Assembly (NCBI RefSeq): GCF_000835495.1
Contig: NW_015622542.1
Location: 828,485 to 892,484, forward strand
Length of the DNA stretch: 64,000 nt
Source: Cladophialophora immunda
Lineage: Eukaryota > Ascomycota > Eurotiomycetes > Chaetothyriales > Herpotrichiellaceae
Direction of reading: 5' to 3'
Part shown: positions 21,373 to 31,473 of the stretch, in pieces
How positions within the stretch are numbered: the first letter of the stretch is position 1
Layout of the letters: the number at the start of each line of letters is the position of its first letter
Program-made: the position numbers and the translations under genes
Notes under the pieces: generated by a model
The model's input: the letters and a program-made list of their open reading frames with translations, nothing else
Told to the model about the DNA's origin: nothing
The model's database searches: none

Positions 21373-24262
21373 TTAGAGACACTGGCTGCCTTTGATCTTC
21401 TTGAATATATACGAAACCCCACCGCCCCCTATCATGTCCGGGTCAAGAGTGACTACATGTCCCAGACATTCATCATCGATTGCCGACATGATCTGCCCTT
21501 TCAGCTCCGAATTTCCATCTTTCTGGGTCAGAATCGAAGTGTCCACATGCCTGTACTGCATCAATTGGTGCTTCTCTGCCTCAAGTTCCGTCGGGATAGG
21601 TGCCGTATCTGTGCTCAGAGCGTCCTTTGCTGTAGTCCACGAGCGTGCCGAACATTTCCTCGACGATAGACCTTTTGGCTTCAGAGGGGGAACTTCGAGG
21701 TCCTCGTTGTCAGATTCAGGCTTGTCGTTCTCCCCCAAAAAGAGGGCGACATCGGTCTCGTCCTTGCAATCACCGTCCCATCCCGCACCCTCACAGCCAC
21801 AGTCGATCAGGTCATGCGTTCGTAATCCGTCACCTTCATCTAGACGGAAAAGGTCTTTCAATTCCTCTTGGCTGAAACTTGAAGTACCACCTTGAGTCTT
21901 GGCTGTCGCCTCGTGCGACCCTCCTTGCATGATACTGTCCGCTAACGCTCTCTTAACAACTTGCCGTTGCCAGATGCGCTCTTCCAGACCACCTTTGATC
22001 ATAAACCTGTAGATTCTACAGTGTCTCTTCTGCCCTTGTCGGTAAATGCGCGCAACTGCTTGATCGTCCGTCGCAGGATTCCAATCCACGTCGAAAAGAA
22101 CCAGACGGCTTGCCCCAATTAAGTTCAATCCAACTCCACCCGCCTTAGCACTCAGAAGAAAGAGGAAGCACTGGGCGGCTGTTGAATGGTTAAACTTGTC
22201 CACCAGGGCTTGTCTCTTTTTCGCCGCGACTGAGCCATCAAGGCGGAGAAAAGACAAGTTGGAGTTTGCTGCCAACTGCTGGATCAAGTTGAGCGTGGAG
22301 GTGTAATTGGAAATGACCACGACCTTTTCATCAGTAGTCGTACGAATTTGCTGAAGGAGTTGATCAAGAAGACGGATCTTGCAAGACACTGAGTTTTGGT
22401 ACAGCCTCGACAATCCATCGGGAAGCATTTCGTTCAATGTGATGAGCGACGATGAAGGGGTCGATTCATCGTTGCCGTAGTTAGGGTCCATCAACGCTGG
22501 GCTGTTGCAGAGTTTCTTCAAAATGGTGATTAACTGAAACGCTGTCTCCTGGCTGCGCAGTGCATTGTGGAACATCGGCGAACGAACAACGCTCCGATAG
22601 ATCTTTGCCTGGGCTGGTGTTGGTTTGCAGAATAGGACATATTCCGTTTTGGGAGGCAGGAAGTCTGCCAGAATGTCCGCCGTTCTTCGTAGGATGAAGG
22701 CCGACGTCGTACGAGTCAATTCCTCGCTGGCATCTTGACCACGCTCCACCTCGGCCGGTAGCGCATCCGGTTGACGACTTCTCATGATGGGCTTCTCAAA
22801 GTCGCGGCTAAAGCCCTTTTGAGATCCCAGACACCCATCGTTCACAAAATTGACCATAGCAAAGAACTCGCCCAGATCATTCTGGATTGGAGTCCCCGAC
22901 AGAATGATCCTCCGCTTCGTGTTTAGCGACTCAATAGCCTGCGCCGCTTTGTTCTTCATGGTCTTTAGACGATGACCCTCGTCACAGATGACAATGTCAA
23001 TAGGTTGTCCTTTGGCAAGATCATCAGCCACTATCCTCAATCTTTCATAGCCAATGATCATGACCTGATAGACTCTCCCGTCGAAACTGCTCAAACGAGT
23101 CTGTTGATCCTCGAACTCGAGCACCCCCAACCTGTCGGAGCCGAGCCATTTCCTAAATTCTCGCTTCCAATTCCGAATGAGGGACACCGGACACACAATG
23201 AGAGCTTTTCGGATCACAGGTGTCTCCCTGAAGATTGGGTTTTGTCGCAAGAGTGTCCATAGGAGAGCGATCGTGGTCAGCGTCTTCCCGAGACCCATGT
23301 CGTCTGCCAGAATGCACCCTCGGCCGTCGAAATCACGCAGCCCCATAACGCATTCGTAGAGGAATTTGACTCCCTCTTGCTGATGTGGTCGTAATTTCTT
23401 GCCAATCAGGGGGTCTAAAACCACGTCCACAATCTGTCGGCCTCCCGGCGGACTCCTGGGTCTCTTGAAGACAATTGCCCCTTCCGCGTTAGGGTCATGT
23501 CGCGGAGTTGGCGACTCACCCATGCTTTTTGGAAGTATAGTCGACTCCTTCAACGGCTGCTTGAACACGCCGACACGACTGACCTGCGAAAGGTGTTGTT
23601 TCTCAACCTGAGCCTTCTCTTTTTGTATCTGAGCTTTCATCTGGCTCTGTATGCTTGGCTTTGATGGCTGGACGTCAGAAGGTTTTGCGGATGGAGCCTT
23701 GGGTACGGCTTTATGTTCGCTACTCGGAGGCTTGGACTTGGAACCGATAATTTCCAGGAAGGCATTCTTGCTGATCTGGGAATCGACCTCGACTTCCTTT
23801 CCACTAATGGTCAGGTTTGACTCGGGCAGCAAAGGCGCCGAGAAGGCAGTGCGGCCAATGCTCTTCCCGGACTTTGTATACAACGTTGCGAAACCATCTC
23901 TGACGGCGAGTACACCGTCGTCCGTCCAAGTCTTGTTCTTCTTGTTCGTTGGCACACGCCTAGAGAGAGGTCATGAGTCAGTGGTATTTCTCGACTCCGT
24001 AGATTACATACCACAGAATCGAAAAATAGCTCTCGATGCCTTCTGATGCATTGTCACTCAGTTTTAGAACAGGGCTCGGAGGGTTGACGATCGACTTGAG
24101 GGGTTGTCTTTCGCCCTCGTTGGATTGAGGCTTCGCTGCTCGAGGATGGAGATCAGGGCTGAGCTTCCTCCGCTTGGCGGGAGGTACTCCATGATCAAGA
24201 GTTTCGCCGGTGGCGACGGGTTTGCGGATAGTAAGAGGCTTGAAAGGCTTGGAAAACATCAT
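21373..24262 (-). CDS. rdh54: Rad54-family recombination translocase, Rdh54/Tid1-like, 2 exons
   Basis: SWI2/SNF2-type DNA translocase of 945 residues acting in homologous recombination in the nucleus (Rad51/Dmc1 partner that remodels or removes recombinase from duplex DNA). Exons on the minus strand 24262-24012 and 23959-21373; the 52-bp intron rejoins YFSILWRVPTNKKNKTW, a conserved block. The basic N-terminus (PFKPLTIRKP, PPAKRRKLSP) suits recombinase binding and nuclear import. Helicase motifs: I LADDMGLGKT (near 300), II DEGH (near 409, the Rad54-type box), III LSGTPIQND, IV-VI VVISNYTSTL, LRLDGSVAAKKR, GGVGLNLIGASRLVLFD and VARIYRQGQKR. Two adjacent ATGs at 24262 and 24259. Preferred over Rad54 proper because of the N-terminus, DDMGLGKT and the C-terminal pattern; Rad54 itself remains a less likely alternative. 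Confidence 0.9.
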
Positions 24263-24733
24263 CCGTCGCTATACTCACAAGGTTGTGTCAATAGACTGCA
24301 AGTCGCGATAAAATAGATCAAACGCGCAGCGCGTTGATTAACAACACGCAGTCACGTGGCTGTCGAGCTGTTTCAAATGACAAGGAGTTCGTCACCAGCA
24401 AAACACCACCAGCCCCTTGAATCTCCGAGTACAGACTACCCGAAATTGTGAGGTGCACAGAACAGCAAATCTTAAGATGAGAGCGTGTCAGATTGGAGAC
24501 AATTGATATCGTATTTCTATATCGCATTGAACCTAGCAACGCAAGTGTGCACTCATTTGTAGCCTCTGAACCAAGTGTAAAATCAAAGTCGATATCCAGT
24601 CTCTCCTTTGAAGCTCAATCTGCCTTGCTGCCCATCGCACAAGAAAGTCATCGGCAAAACACGAAAAGGAAATTGTCTGCTGCAACAATGCTTATAGTTT
24701 TCCATACTCGAAGCTCAGCTTCCACCTCCTAAC
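24263..24733. other. Intergenic
   Basis: 470 bp between the Rdh54 start and the 3' end of the mucin-like gene. I see nothing in it. Confidence 0.4.
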
Positions 24734-27013
24734 TCATCTCACCATCTCGCTGAACCTGCGCCTCCTGAGAGAGAGGACATCATCCACCAGCGTATCCACG
24801 AGATCTGCCGAAGAGCTCGAAGAGCTAGATGTAGTGCTACTGGTTGTTGTGCTCTTGTGCGAGCTCGTCGAAGTCGAGGTCGTGGCAATTGCCGGAGCAC
24901 CGAGCGCAATGCCCGAGGTTGTGGTGATGCTGTGAGTCGAGCTTGTCGATCGCGAAGTAGATGTGTGAGATGAAGATGTGTGAGACGAAGATGTAGTTGG
25001 CACTGCCACATTTTCGAGAGCCAACAGACTCGTCGACGTCGAGAAAGTTGTAAAACGTGACGACGTGGTGGTAGAACCCGCCGGATCGCCCGACTTCGAC
25101 GAAGTTGTAGTTCTCTGCGTCGAAGTAGTCGAAGAGGCTGCGGCCGCCGAAGAGGTGGTAGTTTCGAGTGCAACATCCACAACTACCAGGAGAGAGCCGG
25201 TCGTTGTGGAGCTTGTGAGTCTGGACGACGTTGTGAAGGTTGGGTCTGCAAAAGTTGTAGTTGTGCTCAACGTGGATTTCGAACTGGTTGTGGAGGTGGC
25301 ACCATCAGCCAAGTCTAGGAGGTCACTTACTGATGTAGTAGTGAGTGCCCGCGTGCTCGAGCTAGTGGTCGAGAGTGTCGAACCACTAGTTGTAGTGGAA
25401 GCAATATCAACCACAGGGTCGGCAATGGAGGAGGTAGTGGTCGCGGAGGAGGATGAGGTAGTCAGAGTAGAGAAGGAAGAAGTAGTAACATCAGCCAAGA
25501 TAACCGGGTCCACAGAGGTGCTCGTGGACACCGATGTGGTAGTAGGATCCGCAGAGGTCGAGAAGCTGGAAGAAGTGGTCGTGACCGTTGTAGACGACGA
25601 ATCCACATCCAAAATTCCTAACGTGAGGGTGGTCGTGACTGGGTCCGAGGAAGTAGTCGACGTTGTTGAGGTGGCGCTCGATGAAGTGCTGGAGGTTGAG
25701 GTAGTAGCCTCATCACCAAAAAGCGAGTCAGAAGTAGTTGTGGTCAGGGTTGAGGAAGCCGAGCTGGAGCTTGTCGTGCTGGTCAAGCTGCTGGTTGTTG
25801 AAGGCAAGACGGCATTGATGTTTGTGTTGACAAGTTCGACGGGAGTGCATTCATCAGGGATAATGAGATCCCAGAAAGCGAAGAGTGTTGCATTGGCGGA
25901 GATACAAAATTGGGCACTCCCAAAATCAACGACACCTGTGGTGGTGTCCACATTCCACCCAACATAGACGGCCGGGTTATATGTGCCATCGGCGCTAGTC
26001 TTGCGAACCGGCTCGGTCAGTGTGTCGCTGTCAAAGCCCATGTAGCCGAACTGTCCGCTGAACCCAAGGACCTGGGTCAGATCATCGAAAACTAAGGCCC
26101 AGGCGTCGTTGATGTCGGTCACAGCGATAGCCACAGTCCCTGAGAAACCGAGATAGCTCGTCGTGCTTTGGCGTCTGAGCTTCGATCCCACAACTGGGGA
26201 GAGAGCAAGCAAGAAGCTACCGTCACCAGATACCTGGCTTGGGGCTGTGTCTGTTGTGACTGCGGTGACGGTGGTCGAAGAGGCTGACGTTGTTGATGAT
26301 GACACCGAAGCCGCAGAAGTGGTAAAAGACAATGGATCATCTAAGAGCACAGTTGTTGAGGAGGCCGCTGTAGTGAAAGAGCCCGAGGTCGTTGAAGTTG
26401 TATGCGTAGAGGTGACAACGAAATCTCCATCCACGAGAATCGCTAGCGATGACGAAGAGCTGGTTGTCGCCGACGTTGTTGACCCGGGATAAGCAACACT
26501 GAAGGTTGTGCTTCCGTTAAATAGGTTCTGTTTTGATGTTGTAGAGCTCGTTGAGATCGGGTCTGCGGCAGCCAAGATAACTCCGAGTGATGAAGCTGTT
26601 TGCGATGTCGTAGACTTGGAGGTGGTCAAACTGTCTGCGATCGGGTCCAATGTTGCGGTAGACGACACCGGGGCCAGGGTTGGCGTCGCAGTGACAGTGA
26701 CAGTGGTGTTTTTCCAGTCTGCCCACACGCCACCAGGGTTTTTCGGCAAGCCTGTAGCAGTTGCTGCATTCCACCCGGACACATTTGGGCCGCTAGGATC
26801 TGCCTGCCAGCCTGCCCAGCCACCAGCAGATGGTCCTGCATTTGGATCGTCCAGGTTCGCCCAGTCTTGATCAGCCTCGTCACAAACGGGGAGTCCGGTA
26901 GGGTAGGGGCAGAAAGTAATCGTCCGAGTCTCCTTAACTGTCACCGTGGTGTCGGCTGTGGCCCAAGCAGCGGCGACGCCAAAGGAGGCGAGAAGAAGGG
27001 ATGGAGTCAACAT
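24734..27013 (-). CDS. Secreted Ser/Thr-rich mucin-like protein
   Basis: Single-exon protein of 759 residues from the ATG at 27013, which gives a clean signal peptide (MLTPSLLLASFGVAAAWA). The frame is open further upstream but without a plausible start context. Next is a region with FCPYPTGLPVCDEADQDW and a Trp/Gly-rich stretch (GGWAGWQADPSG), then Ser/Thr-rich sequence. A central, non-repetitive domain follows (about residues 275-405, SYLGFSGTVAIAVTDIND to DLIIPDECTPVELV). The remainder is long Ser/Thr-rich tail with recurrent SSTTS and TTSSS runs, ending in a basic LRRRRFSEMVR. There is no C-terminal hydrophobic GPI signal. It is probably a heavily O-glycosylated cell-wall or secreted protein; the central domain is not one I can name. 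Confidence 0.75.
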   Translation of the reverse strand: MLTPSLLLASFGVAAAWATADTTVTVKETRTITFCPYPTGLPVCDEADQDWANLDDPNAGPSAGGWAGWQADPSGPNVSGWNAATATGLPKNPGGVWADWKNTTVTVTATPTLAPVSSTATLDPIADSLTTSKSTTSQTASSLGVILAAADPISTSSTTSKQNLFNGSTTFSVAYPGSTTSATTSSSSSLAILVDGDFVVTSTHTTSTTSGSFTTAASSTTVLLDDPLSFTTSAASVSSSTTSASSTTVTAVTTDTAPSQVSGDGSFLLALSPVVGSKLRRQSTTSYLGFSGTVAIAVTDINDAWALVFDDLTQVLGFSGQFGYMGFDSDTLTEPVRKTSADGTYNPAVYVGWNVDTTTGVVDFGSAQFCISANATLFAFWDLIIPDECTPVELVNTNINAVLPSTTSSLTSTTSSSSASSTLTTTTSDSLFGDEATTSTSSTSSSATSTTSTTSSDPVTTTLTLGILDVDSSSTTVTTTSSSFSTSADPTTTSVSTSTSVDPVILADVTTSSFSTLTTSSSSATTTSSIADPVVDIASTTTSGSTLSTTSSSTRALTTTSVSDLLDLADGATSTTSSKSTLSTTTTFADPTFTTSSRLTSSTTTGSLLVVVDVALETTTSSAAAASSTTSTQRTTTSSKSGDPAGSTTTSSRFTTFSTSTSLLALENVAVPTTSSSHTSSSHTSTSRSTSSTHSITTTSGIALGAPAIATTSTSTSSHKSTTTSSTTSSSSSSSADLVDTLVDDVLSLRRRRFSEMVR

Positions 27014-28348
27014 ATTGCAAAAGGAGTGACTAGAAGTATGGAAAGGAGTGGACGGCACTTGGTGCCAAAAGCGGGATGCTACACAAAGAGAGAGAGAGAG
27101 CGAGGAGATGGGCCGAATTGACAATGATGGACGGAGCACCACCATGAGCGACCTTGAGATGAGGATATATAGAAAATGCAAGACTCACGTAGTTGGAATA
27201 CCTCCATCGCGTTCTATGAGACTCAATTTCTCCGCGTCTGCCAAATCTAAGTGTGCATCTGGGTGGCTTTGTGGCAGAAAGCCTCATTCACCTGATGCGC
27301 AAAGTACATGGTCGATATTCAACCTCGATATTCTGAATCCAGGATAGTGGCTAATATCAAAATCTCTTTCCAGCTGCGTCGATATCTTTATGCTTCGAAC
27401 GGCCTCGGCCATTTTCAAGGCTGGCGGGGGCGAGCAAGGCTTGAAAGGGAAATTTGACGATGAGCGACGTCAAGCCTGATTCAGGGGCCAGAGACGATAG
27501 AGCCGTATTTATACCGTAACAGGTTAGTGCTGCAACATAGGCGCTATGGTGGCGTCTAGCCTCCTCTGATCGAGTATAAATGTGGCGTTTGGCTTCGCAG
27601 CGCGCCTGAGCCCTTCGTCTTATCCGGTAGATCCCGACGATCCTCGCTCCCGCGTATCGCACAAGAGTCCTTGTAGAGGACACCACCTGCAGGCACTTCC
27701 GAAAACAGAGTTCACCACTTTCACACACTATCGACATGGGCTGGTGATGCTCAATCCTGTGGCACCAGACTAACTCAACCTTTCGCCTGGATCTTGATAC
27801 CGCCTCAAATCTTTTGCCGACGTCGGTGGGGAAGCGAGCCAAGATACGTTTTTCCCATAAACTTTACCTCTCCATGCTACGTCAGCCCAGGAATCATGCC
27901 ACGGCCCTCGAGCATAATGGCGAGTTCACCAGCGAGCGCGTCTGAACGAAACATGACGGCAGAGAAACAAGCTGCAGAGAAGTTCCTGATAGCACCCAAA
28001 GATCTCGAAAACCCAGCGTTGTCGATAGTCGTCAAAGATCTTCGGCGTGCCCCGAGGCAGTGGATCAAACGAACCGCTGGTGATGATCGGCGCATCCAGT
28101 GGGTCAACGATCCTCGTGTCTATCGAAACGCGAGCAACACGCGTGAGAAATGAGGATAAATCGCGTTTTACTGATGAAGCCGCGAAGCTCAAAGGCCAAC
28201 TTCTTTCATGATGACCCTGAATCCCCGACTGAGTATCTACACGACATACAAGTACAAGATCTGCCGCGGGGGAATCGATAGACCTGTAGATCCCCCAATC
28301 TAACCTGCATCCACAAATGAGCGCTCTCCACCTTGCCAACCCACCCTG
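27014..28348. other. Intergenic
   Basis: About 1.3 kb between two minus-strand genes. Apart from the doubtful small frame at 27896-28153, a 161-codon frame at 27357-27842 (minus) lacks an ATG near its 5' end and any motif. Nothing else is supported. Confidence 0.4.
27896..28153 (+). CDS. Possible small basic protein
   Basis: An 85-residue frame from ATG 27896 (MPRPSSIMASSPASASERN) rich in Lys/Arg at the C-terminal half (KDLRRAPRQWIKRTAGDDRR). I recognise no family, and there is a competing open stretch on the other strand. It is listed only because the composition is protein-like and the flanks are otherwise empty. Confidence 0.25.
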   Translation: MPRPSSIMASSPASASERNMTAEKQAAEKFLIAPKDLENPALSIVVKDLRRAPRQWIKRTAGDDRRIQWVNDPRVYRNASNTREK

Positions 28349-30088
28349 TCAGACGAACGCGCTTCCTGGTGCTTGCACTAGATAAAACGTCACCTCGAAT
28401 ATGTCATGTGATAGAAGAACCGAGACGAGTACGAACAAGAGCAGGGTCCAAGGCAATGACATCCGCAAGGTCAGGAGGCTCGACGCAATTTGGGTCAACG
28501 GTGGGTGGATGAGTGGGAAAATGCTCCGTTCGAGGTGACTTCTCAAATCCCCTGAATTTCCGGTTGTCGTAGTGCTTGGGATGTCCTCACACGGTTCGTC
28601 GGGTATCAACTCCTCCATCTTCCTGCCCAACTCGAGTTGATTGTTCTTCGACTCGAGCTCACTCTGCAATGTTTGCACCATAGCCCTCAGTTCTTGGATT
28701 TCATCCATGGCCAAATCCACTCTCTTCTGTAAAACGAGCATCGGGGATTTTGCGGAGTTGGGAGCTTCTGGCGGAGGAGTGCACGGAGAAAGGGTAGCCC
28801 GCCGACACGGAGAGACGGGAATATCAGATCGAAGTTTCAATGGCGAAAGAGGGTGTCTTCGGGCAGTAGGAGATCTGCTGGACCAGTCGGGCCTCATCCG
28901 CCACACGGAGAATGGCGTGGTGGGCCCAGAGGCACTCAGTAGGTCACCTGGTGAGGTGGGCGATAGCGCCAGGGTCCTTATTTTCCGGGCGCCTAGTGGC
29001 GTGCCACAATGTGCGATGCTGCTGTTCAATGGGGTTTCGCATTCCCCTTCACATTTCCATTTGATGGCGTCAAATGTGGAGCGGAGGACCTTCATCAAGA
29101 CCTCCTCGCTTCCCGCAGCCGTATCAATTGACAACGTGAGTGATGGCATGGGTGATATTGGTGGAGTCCCATGGCTCTTGAGGAGCTGTCTCAAAGCAAT
29201 CTTAATGACGGGCAGAAGGTACGTCGATCCCCAATCCTCAATTGCTTCAATCCATCCCTGAAATTCTTTGAAAGAAGTTGTGTCATCGAGATTGAACCTG
29301 GAGAGTTCCGACATACAGTACCGTCCGTCAGCGTCAACGTAGTGGTAGTAGATAAGGGCGGTGGCATTGTTGAGGGCACAGGAGAATGATATTGGCTTTT
29401 CAAACACCGGGCGAGGACTAGTGCATTTCCTGAACAAAAGCTGCAAGGCGCGAACGCAGTGAGCACCCGCGACTGCACACTGGTTCTTGGCGGACTGGAC
29501 GGCGTCTTCGGACGTAGTGTTCACTCGTTCAAAGACAAGGAATGGGCAGTAGGTAGTAGTCCCAGGGGACACGGTGCCCGAGTCGAAATCAACAATCGTC
29601 CCTGTTGCTGATGTGCAGTTTGGCAAAGCCGACAACTCCTTCTCATTGAATGCTTGCGTGGTGAAACCAGTAAGGAGGCCGGGTCGAGGGGCAGGTAACT
29701 CGAAGAAACTCTCTTGAGCCTTGACAGCTCGCGGTGGAAGTGCCTCTCGGTTGAGCTTTGGAGCCAGAGATCGATGAAGAACCAGGTTGACACCGGTCGT
29801 TGGAAGGACGTTGGGAGGGAACACCAACGACGAGCCGAACCCTTTGTTACTCGCAACTTGTTTTCGCCATTCGGCCTCTTGATTGTCAAATCGGTCAAGC
29901 TTCTGCAAGCACGGCTTCAATCGATCGGAGAAAGGTCGTGACAGTTCAGACAACTGGAGATTATCGGTGAAGATGATCCGAAATGCACTGAGGACAATCG
30001 TTCGAAAGTCGGACCATCTAAGGTGACTACCGTCAATAGCTCTCAGAAGGGATACTGGCGTATCCGGCAATGGACTCGAGGTCTCCAT
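28349..30088 (-). CDS. DUF7924 protein with coiled coil and C-terminal membrane tail
   Basis: Single-exon protein of 579 residues from ATG 30088. The central part (about residues 60-310) matches the fungal DUF7924 pattern: ELPAPRPGLLTGFT, FNEKELSALP, GTIVDFDSGTVSP, TTYCPFLVFER, NQCAVAGAHCVRALQLLF, ISFSCALNNATALIYYHYVD and FQGWIEAIEDWG. This family is large in fungi, of unknown function, and has been suggested to resemble nuclease-like folds, but I see no clear catalytic set. A Ser/Pro/Arg-rich linker follows, then a predicted coiled coil (about 451-493, AMDEIQELRAMVQTLQSELE). The last 37 residues contain a hydrophobic helix (SLPWTLLLFVLVSVLLS), suggesting a tail-anchored protein. That combination is unusual for a family usually taken as soluble. 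Confidence 0.82.
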   Translation of the reverse strand: METSSPLPDTPVSLLRAIDGSHLRWSDFRTIVLSAFRIIFTDNLQLSELSRPFSDRLKPCLQKLDRFDNQEAEWRKQVASNKGFGSSLVFPPNVLPTTGVNLVLHRSLAPKLNREALPPRAVKAQESFFELPAPRPGLLTGFTTQAFNEKELSALPNCTSATGTIVDFDSGTVSPGTTTYCPFLVFERVNTTSEDAVQSAKNQCAVAGAHCVRALQLLFRKCTSPRPVFEKPISFSCALNNATALIYYHYVDADGRYCMSELSRFNLDDTTSFKEFQGWIEAIEDWGSTYLLPVIKIALRQLLKSHGTPPISPMPSLTLSIDTAAGSEEVLMKVLRSTFDAIKWKCEGECETPLNSSIAHCGTPLGARKIRTLALSPTSPGDLLSASGPTTPFSVWRMRPDWSSRSPTARRHPLSPLKLRSDIPVSPCRRATLSPCTPPPEAPNSAKSPMLVLQKRVDLAMDEIQELRAMVQTLQSELESKNNQLELGRKMEELIPDEPCEDIPSTTTTGNSGDLRSHLERSIFPLIHPPLTQIASSLLTLRMSLPWTLLLFVLVSVLLSHDIFEVTFYLVQAPGSAFV

Positions 30089-31473
30089 GGCTGAGGACGA
30101 AGGGTGTAAAGGTTGCAGTCTTGGTTAACAGGACCAGGTAAAGGTCTACAGTCGATCCTTGACTGGCAGGCCTATTCTGGAGATACTGTGCACGGTCGAC
30201 CTGGAAGAGGATGAAAGCATTCTTGGGACATCCTGCTACATAATATGTCAACAGCACGTGTATGGCGCTTCTCTTTGTGACAACATTTCGGCGCCTATGC
30301 AGAGGGTGTATCAGTTCTCAAACAGTCCTAACAGTTAGCTAGTGCCAGTGACACTTCGCCAGTTGCCCAAACAGAGGATCCTGAAGAACGCCAAACAGTC
30401 TCCCGCTTTGCTATCCCTAACAGAGACGCGGGATAGTATGGCATACATCAGGAGCTTTAGAGCTTTGACCAGAGCCACGAAGACCATCGGGCGCGTAGGC
30501 AGCCTCTCATGGCATGAAAGCTGACCAAACAGCTAGAATTAAGGGGTTATGAGAAGGCAAGCGACGGGAGGGGGTCCGCCTCATGCTGGTGTGCGATTTG
30601 TTGGGTTGGATCGTGCATGCTGTGGCGGGCGGCTAGAAAAGGGTGGGCGGCTACGAGGCTCTCTGAAGCTTCACCATCCCCAGCGGCAGCAGTTTCAAGG
30701 ACGGCCTCGCGAGTGACATGACTTGTCGCCAATAGGAAAGATCGGTGATTCTTCATGTCCACAGGGTCCGTCTAGGAAGTGACAAGAACATCATCTCAAC
30801 AACAGATAATTGATGTGCCAGCCAGGACAAAAAGTCTAATATAAACCATTGGGGGCGAGGAGGAGGGGAATTTGGGGGCGAGAGAGTCGCGCAGTTGGAA
30901 TGGCCAATCAGAGCGCATTCCACGTATCTGGCATCTTTGCCGAGATTTTCCGCGCTAGTCCTAAGACGGTATCATCTCGACGCGGTCTTACATGATACTC
31001 GCAGTCTGCGTCCCCTCTTTCACTCTTCACATTATTCTATCCACCCGACGTGAATTGCTGATGATACCTCCTTGGCCTTCGTGTGAGATCCTAACATAAT
31101 GGTAACGTCGAATACGGACCGCCGCCCCCGCGATGACGTCGTCTTTGTGGCGGCTTGGTCTCTCCAGCCTCCGCGTCTGCACTCACATGTGTGAATCCGT
31201 CCATTTGAAAATCTCGAATCTGTTCGTGTCAGCTTTTACTTGAACACGAGCTTATCGTTACGAGACCCCTCCATGAAATCCTGGTGTATTATGAACGAGG
31301 CTTGACGGCCTAATCTTCTTCCAAACATAAGATTTGGAAAAGAGACATGGAGGGACGCATGCCAGCATGCTACAAAAGCCCTCGCGCCTCCAGTCGCCAA
31401 TGCAGCGATCAGCAGAATACTTCTTGACATATTTTTCTTTCAGCCTCTGACCTGTATTTTCTGTTGCCTCATC
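30089..31473. promoter_or_regulatory. Long divergent intergenic region
   Basis: About 1.4 kb between the divergent starts of the DUF7924 gene and the FAD monooxygenase. A 64-codon signal-peptide-like frame on the minus strand (31236-31430) begins only 44 bp from the monooxygenase start and is not credible. No other gene is seen; promoters of both genes are expected here. Confidence 0.4.

Noticed and set aside
25065..25967. 300-codon Val/Glu-rich frame antisense to the mucin-like gene
   Set aside because: Mirror of Ser/Thr codons; no start support and no domain.
27357..27842. 161-codon minus-strand frame
   Set aside because: No ATG near its 5' end, no motif, atypical composition with many Arg.
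31236..31430. 64-residue minus-strand frame with a signal-peptide-like start
   Set aside because: It begins 44 bp from the divergent monooxygenase ATG, leaves no promoter space, and the rest of the frame has no Cys pattern or family match.
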